Source of the DNA: Nymphalis io
Lineage: Eukaryota > Arthropoda > Insecta > Lepidoptera > Nymphalidae
Direction: 5' to 3'
DNA length: 64,000 nucleotides
Assembly (NCBI RefSeq): GCF_905147045.1
Contig: NC_065896.1
Location: forward strand, 7,031,001 to 7,095,000
In this document: positions 59,952 through 64,000 of the stretch, one piece after another
How the letters are laid out: every line of letters begins with the position of its first letter
Numbering within the stretch: position 1 is the stretch's first letter
Translations under genes and position numbers: made by a program
Notes under the pieces: model-generated
Database searches by the model: none
Seen by the model: the letters and a program-made list of their open reading frames with translations, nothing else
What the model was told of the DNA's origin: nothing

Positions 59952-60959
59952 AGATTTGAGAAACTATGGATAATATTCAGTTTTAAAATAAGCTATAGAG
60001 TAGTAGGTAGGTATACATTTTGATTTTGCCATTGTGCAATAATTATCTCAAATAGAATATTGTGTACGCGTGTCAAGTTTTTCGTGGTAACACATTGTGT
60101 TGACAGTAGGACAATTTTACCTTAATTTTTGTGTTTTCACTGTCATGTTTTATCATTCATTATTTGTGGCTTTTGAAACTCTATCTTAAGGCAATTTTGC
60201 GTTTGCATAAACAAGTTTCTGGTGTATTAATTTGTGCGTTAGAGTGGTTATGTGTGTCTGAAATATATACATGTTTGTAAATTTCATTCGCATCACATAA
60301 CTATAGAAGAAAATTGATATTGATATAAAAGAGACATGATTACTCGAAAAATATTAAATAACAATATCAAGAAAGATTTTTAATAAACTACAAATTGATT
60401 GACTTCAAGTTAAGTGAAAGTGATCCTTGTACTATTGTTACTAAAGTTGAACAAAAACGTTAGAATTAATATTCGTGGGCACATTTGCGATCTTTAATCC
60501 TGTTAACCGTCGCTCGCTTCTTCACAGCTTAACCGATTCGTACGCCTATAAATTAAGAGAATCCCTTCTTAGAGTTATTTGATCTCTTAACGAAACTGTC
60601 GTGGCGATAGTTTTACGTTGATTAAAGTAAAATAAAACTTATCACTAAGTACTGGTATTATTTCTTAATTCCAATTTTCTTATATAAGTTGTTTATTATC
60701 TATCTGAGGTTGTATATATATTTTAAGAGTAAAGAAAACAAAAGAAAACAATAAAAAAAATGAAGTAAAAAATTTGCGGAACCTTACAATATAAAATAAT
60801 AAACAAGCCATGTCTTTTTCAAGGAATAAGTTTTATTCCAATTATCTTCTCCAGTTACGCGTAAAGCATGAAGATTGTACAATAATAGCCGAAGGAGTAC
60901 CTCCGATATATACACTAACAATAATTTGAAAAATATATATTCTATTTTGTGATGATTGT

Positions 60960-61007
60960 GTGTAGAAATAAAGATTATAATGTTTATTATAATCTTTATT
61001 TCTACAC
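60960..61007. repeat. Perfect hairpin, 22-bp arms, 4-base loop
   Basis: 60960-60981 and 60986-61007 are exact reverse complements, loop GTTT; the stem starts GTGTAGAAATAAAG. Confidence 0.95.
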
Positions 61008-61009
61008 TT

Positions 61010-62260
61010 GTTTACTTGACGATTAAATGTATATATATTTAGCAGTTGAACCGTTGAATTTGTTGTACAACGCTTTGAGTGAATTTTAGTATCTATGATA
61101 GCTTAGCTGATCGTTGGTTGAAAAATTTTCAAAATTAGATTTGTTCAGTAAATATGAAACGTCACTTTTTGATGAAATAAATACCTAAAATATTACTCCT
61201 TGTCATTTAATTGAAGGCACAGTCATATCAATATCACAAAAATATGTAATAACGTACTTAATGAAACCTTTATTAGTTACGTAGAGTAATCTGGATCACA
61301 ATTGTCTATTAGATACTTGACGTTAATTGCTTAACTTTTAATTAATGCGATACCATTAATTATTAAGCGTTAAAAGTTCGACAAAATTGCTGTTATTATG
61401 TTTTACCGTAATTGGAAAAAATGCCAAGAAATTATTAGATTTTTGGAATCAAACAAAATGGAAGAAATTGTTTTATTGGTCGTATGAAACAAATATTATA
61501 TATTTTTTTATATATTAATTTTGAAAATTAAAATTCATTATAAAAATAAGACTTGAAATTCAAAAAGATACTTAAATTAACACTATTAGCGTTTAATGTA
61601 TGGTTTCAAAGTGTTAGATTAACCTAACTTAAAAAAGGTTTCCAAAAAACATACATTTACCACTAAAACTTGCGTTTAAGCTTTGACCTGCTTCTATGAA
61701 CCGTATCCGAGATTAAGTTCGTATTAGAATATCTAAGTAATATTGCAAAATTATATATATATCAAAATATACTTATTGCTGAAAAACTTTTCATTTTCAA
61801 AATCCCTAAAAAAAAGTTATATTTCTTGCAGTGCCAATGTTTTTGAGCTGTGGTAAAAAATGGTTTCCTATTTGACATTCTGACTACGTATTTTAAATAA
61901 TAAAATAAATACTAGAAATATTCTGTAACTTCGCGTAGATATAAGCATATATTCGGTACCCGTTAATCCAATAAGACCATTATCAACAACCGATGAAAAC
62001 CGACAGTGTATCCAAAACCTATTATTAATTACATCGAAACGCATCTAAAACTTTAACTTTCAGGCACCACTGGTTGAAATAACGAACTTCTAGCGACAAT
62101 TTCTTTTACATAAAGTGACCAAAAAATATTTATTTTATTGGTATATACTGAAAAAAAAACTAATTCGTCTCCTTCAATTTGACAAATTTAATTATTATAG
62201 ATATTTTTGTTTAATATTGTCCCAATTATGACAATCAGAATCACTTCCATAATATATAAT
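61010..62260. other. Intergenic AT-rich DNA
   Basis: No supported feature. Confidence 0.5.
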
Positions 62261-62263
62261 TGA

Positions 62264-62540
62264 CGAGCCGGTTGGCGTGGTTGGTAGAACACTTGCCTTT
62301 CACGCCGAAGGTTGTGGGTTCGATTCCCACCCAGGACAGACGTTTGTGTGCATGAACATGAATGTTTGTCCTGAGTCTGGGTGTAATTATCTATATAAGT
62401 ATGTATTTACAAAAAAAAAGTATTATATGTAGTGTATCAGTTGTCTGGTTTCCATAGCACAAGCTTTGTACAAGCTTAATTTGGGATCAGATGGCCGTGT
62501 GTGAAAAATGTCCCAGGATATTATTATTATTATTATAATC
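62264..62540 (+). repeat. SINE family C, full length with tRNA-Glu-like head
   Basis: The head has an A-box-like 'ttggcgtggttggtag', anticodon arm 'tgcctttcacgcc' (TTC as in tRNA-Glu) and B box 'gggttcgattcccac'. The acceptor stem does not pair, so it is not a working tRNA. The body 'tgtcctgagtctgggtgtaa' to 'tgtgtgaaaaatgtcccagg' ends in (TTA)n. Second copy at 19264-19456. Confidence 0.85.
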
Positions 62541-62544
62541 CCAG

Positions 62545-63640
62545 CAAATCTGTTAACATTAAGAAATTGGCAGACTCGAATGGAGGTTTCAACTATATCA
62601 GTGCTAGAATTCTATTTCAGTCCATTTCATTATTTTGGAATATTATTTAACATATATTCTGTTTTATTTTGAATATAAACTGGATGAGAGACATTTTTCT
62701 CTAAGCGTACATTTACTAGAAAAATTGCAACATGACTCTTCCATTATCTTGAGTTCTTATGTGATGCTTAAAAATTTTCTAAAGAAAGATAAGTGTGTCT
62801 ATTTCGAAAACTTGTAGGTAATATAATTTGATTATAGACTCTTAATTAATTAAGTTTTAACGTTGCGAGTAATAACGGTATCAATAAATATTTAACTAAA
62901 TATTATGAATATATTCATTAATTATTAATACTCGTAGTACCTGGGCTTTCACTCTACTCCAGTAATTAGTTATATATGTTTTTTTTTGTGAATAATAATT
63001 GAATTTTACCAGGAAATACACATTTTTATTTACAATTCTTGATAGCGTGTAAAGGTGGCAATAAAGCTAGTAGCATTTCCCCATAGGATCACAATTCCGT
63101 TTGTCTAAGGGAAAAATGACTCCTGTAACCAGTAGAGGCAATAAGAGGTGTTATATTTTTAATAATATAAATTTTTGCACTATTACTCCTAGGAGATTCA
63201 AATTCGTGAATGTGACTTTTCACGTTAAATTTCAAGCAGAGGTTCCAAAAGTTTTGTAAGTATTTTCAACCGTTTTAATATAAAAAGTCGGAGTTAAGCT
63301 ATTAAACTATTTACAGTATTGTACGGTGTTTTCACTTAATGTATCTCGTTAACAAGGCCTGTGGCTGGCATCGAGCCACAAACTGTCAACGATGACCTTC
63401 ATAACTAGTAGCTGAAAATGTGAAAACTTTGTTTTCATTTAAAGCATATTAAATTTTCAACTTTGTTACTTTTTTATTACCTATATAAATTATGATTATG
63501 TAATATAGCTTATATTAATTATTTCTAAGTACATAAGTAAGATTCTTCTTTTTTCGATGTGTTATAATTTTTTTTAAGTAAAAATAATCATATTTATGTA
63601 CTTAATATAATTATGTAGAGGTGATATAAAAGTAGGGTAT
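62545..63640. other. Intergenic DNA
   Basis: A frame open from a possible acceptor at 62620 to 62817 has no partner exons. Nothing else noted. Confidence 0.35.
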
Positions 63641-63654
63641 ATGGAAATTGACAG

Positions 63655-63860
63655 TTTTTACACTGCCGTGCCTCGGAAAGCACGTAAAGCAGCTGGCTCT
63701 GCAGCTAAACTAGTAACAGTCTTATCGGATTTGCCGTCGCATTACATTATGAGAGTGAGGGAAGAGAGTGCAAATGCATTTGCCGCACACTTGTGCGCTA
63801 TAAAATGTCCCGCGCAATTGGCTAGTCTCTCTTGAGAATGGCCGTTGTGGCCGTCGTAGT
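63655..63860 (-). repeat. LINE-like repeat fragment, inverted copy of 51.1 kb
   Basis: 'gtgcctcggaaagcacgtaa', 'catta-tgagagtgagg', 'ttggctagtctctcttgaga' and 'tggccg-tgtggccg' are the reverse complement of the 51115-51335 words. A 64-codon frame here belongs to the repeat, not to a gene. Confidence 0.65.
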
Positions 63861-64000
63861 CAAAAGACTGTTATTATGTAAAAACACAAAACAATGTTAC
63901 AAATAATTGCAAGAAAATAAAATAAGGAAAATCAGGGGTCATACTTTCCATCACGATAATTCTGTTATCAAAGTTTGAGTTTAAGCTTAAGAAAGAGCAA

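Noticed and set aside
62270..62340. tRNA-Glu gene
   Set aside because: The anticodon arm and B box look right, but the acceptor stem ends do not pair and a SINE body follows directly; a second copy of the body lies at 19.3 kb.
62621..62817. Terminal exon starting after TATTTCAG
   Set aside because: Open for 65 codons, but no upstream exon could be paired and the product shows no motif.
63641..63835. 64-residue gene with ATG
   Set aside because: The whole segment is the reverse complement of a repeat at 51.1 kb.
1..64000. CRISPR arrays, operons, rRNA genes
   Set aside because: None seen; introns, SINEs and poly(A) signals show a eukaryotic genome.

Overview
The window is AT-rich eukaryotic DNA with short exons, GT-AG introns, AATAAA poly(A) signals and dense retroposons. 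Its repeat families (a tRNA-derived SINE ending with the 'cccagcagtggga' segment, the 'tctgggtaggtacc' repeat, a tRNA-Glu-like SINE, jockey-type LINEs and Helitron-like tails) are ones I recall as typical of butterflies and moths. A nymphalid-like lepidopteran is the best guess; no search was run.

Region by region: 1-1063 is the 3' end of an unrecognised gene (+). At 1951-3135 and 4106-6606 lie two small multi-exon genes (+), rebuilt here from splice sites, that encode predicted four-helix membrane proteins of 171 and 209 residues. They share a phase-0 intron directly after helix 2 and are probably distant tandem relatives. 9084-14052 is a nine-exon gene on the minus strand for a 722-residue protein that resembles the insect DUF4781-type family. 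Diverging from it, 16092-25528 (+) is a five-exon alpha-1,3-fucosyltransferase gene (GT10 family, FucTC-like) for a type II Golgi enzyme of 439 residues. Its first introns hold most of the transposon nests.

From 25.5 kb to the end I find no convincing host gene. There is one almost complete jockey/CR1-like LINE (about 39.5-44.2 kb) with intact ORF1 and an ORF2 broken by one in-frame TGA, many SINE copies (several with clear target duplications), perfect hairpins, a perfect 104-bp tandem duplication, an inverted-repeat element and two promoter-like islands (31.8-32.2 kb and 55.65-55.70 kb).

The most rewarding items are the hidden tetraspan-like gene pair, a strongly spliced extra exon inside the fucosyltransferase gene, a three-level transposon nest at 17.2-18.7 kb with a 10-bp target duplication, and an 856-bp element with 80-bp terminal inverted repeats, TTTA target duplication and stacked self-palindromes at 19.17-20.03 kb. 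The genes are unlike in function and nothing suggests that they act as one pathway; only the 171/209-residue pair looks like a local family.
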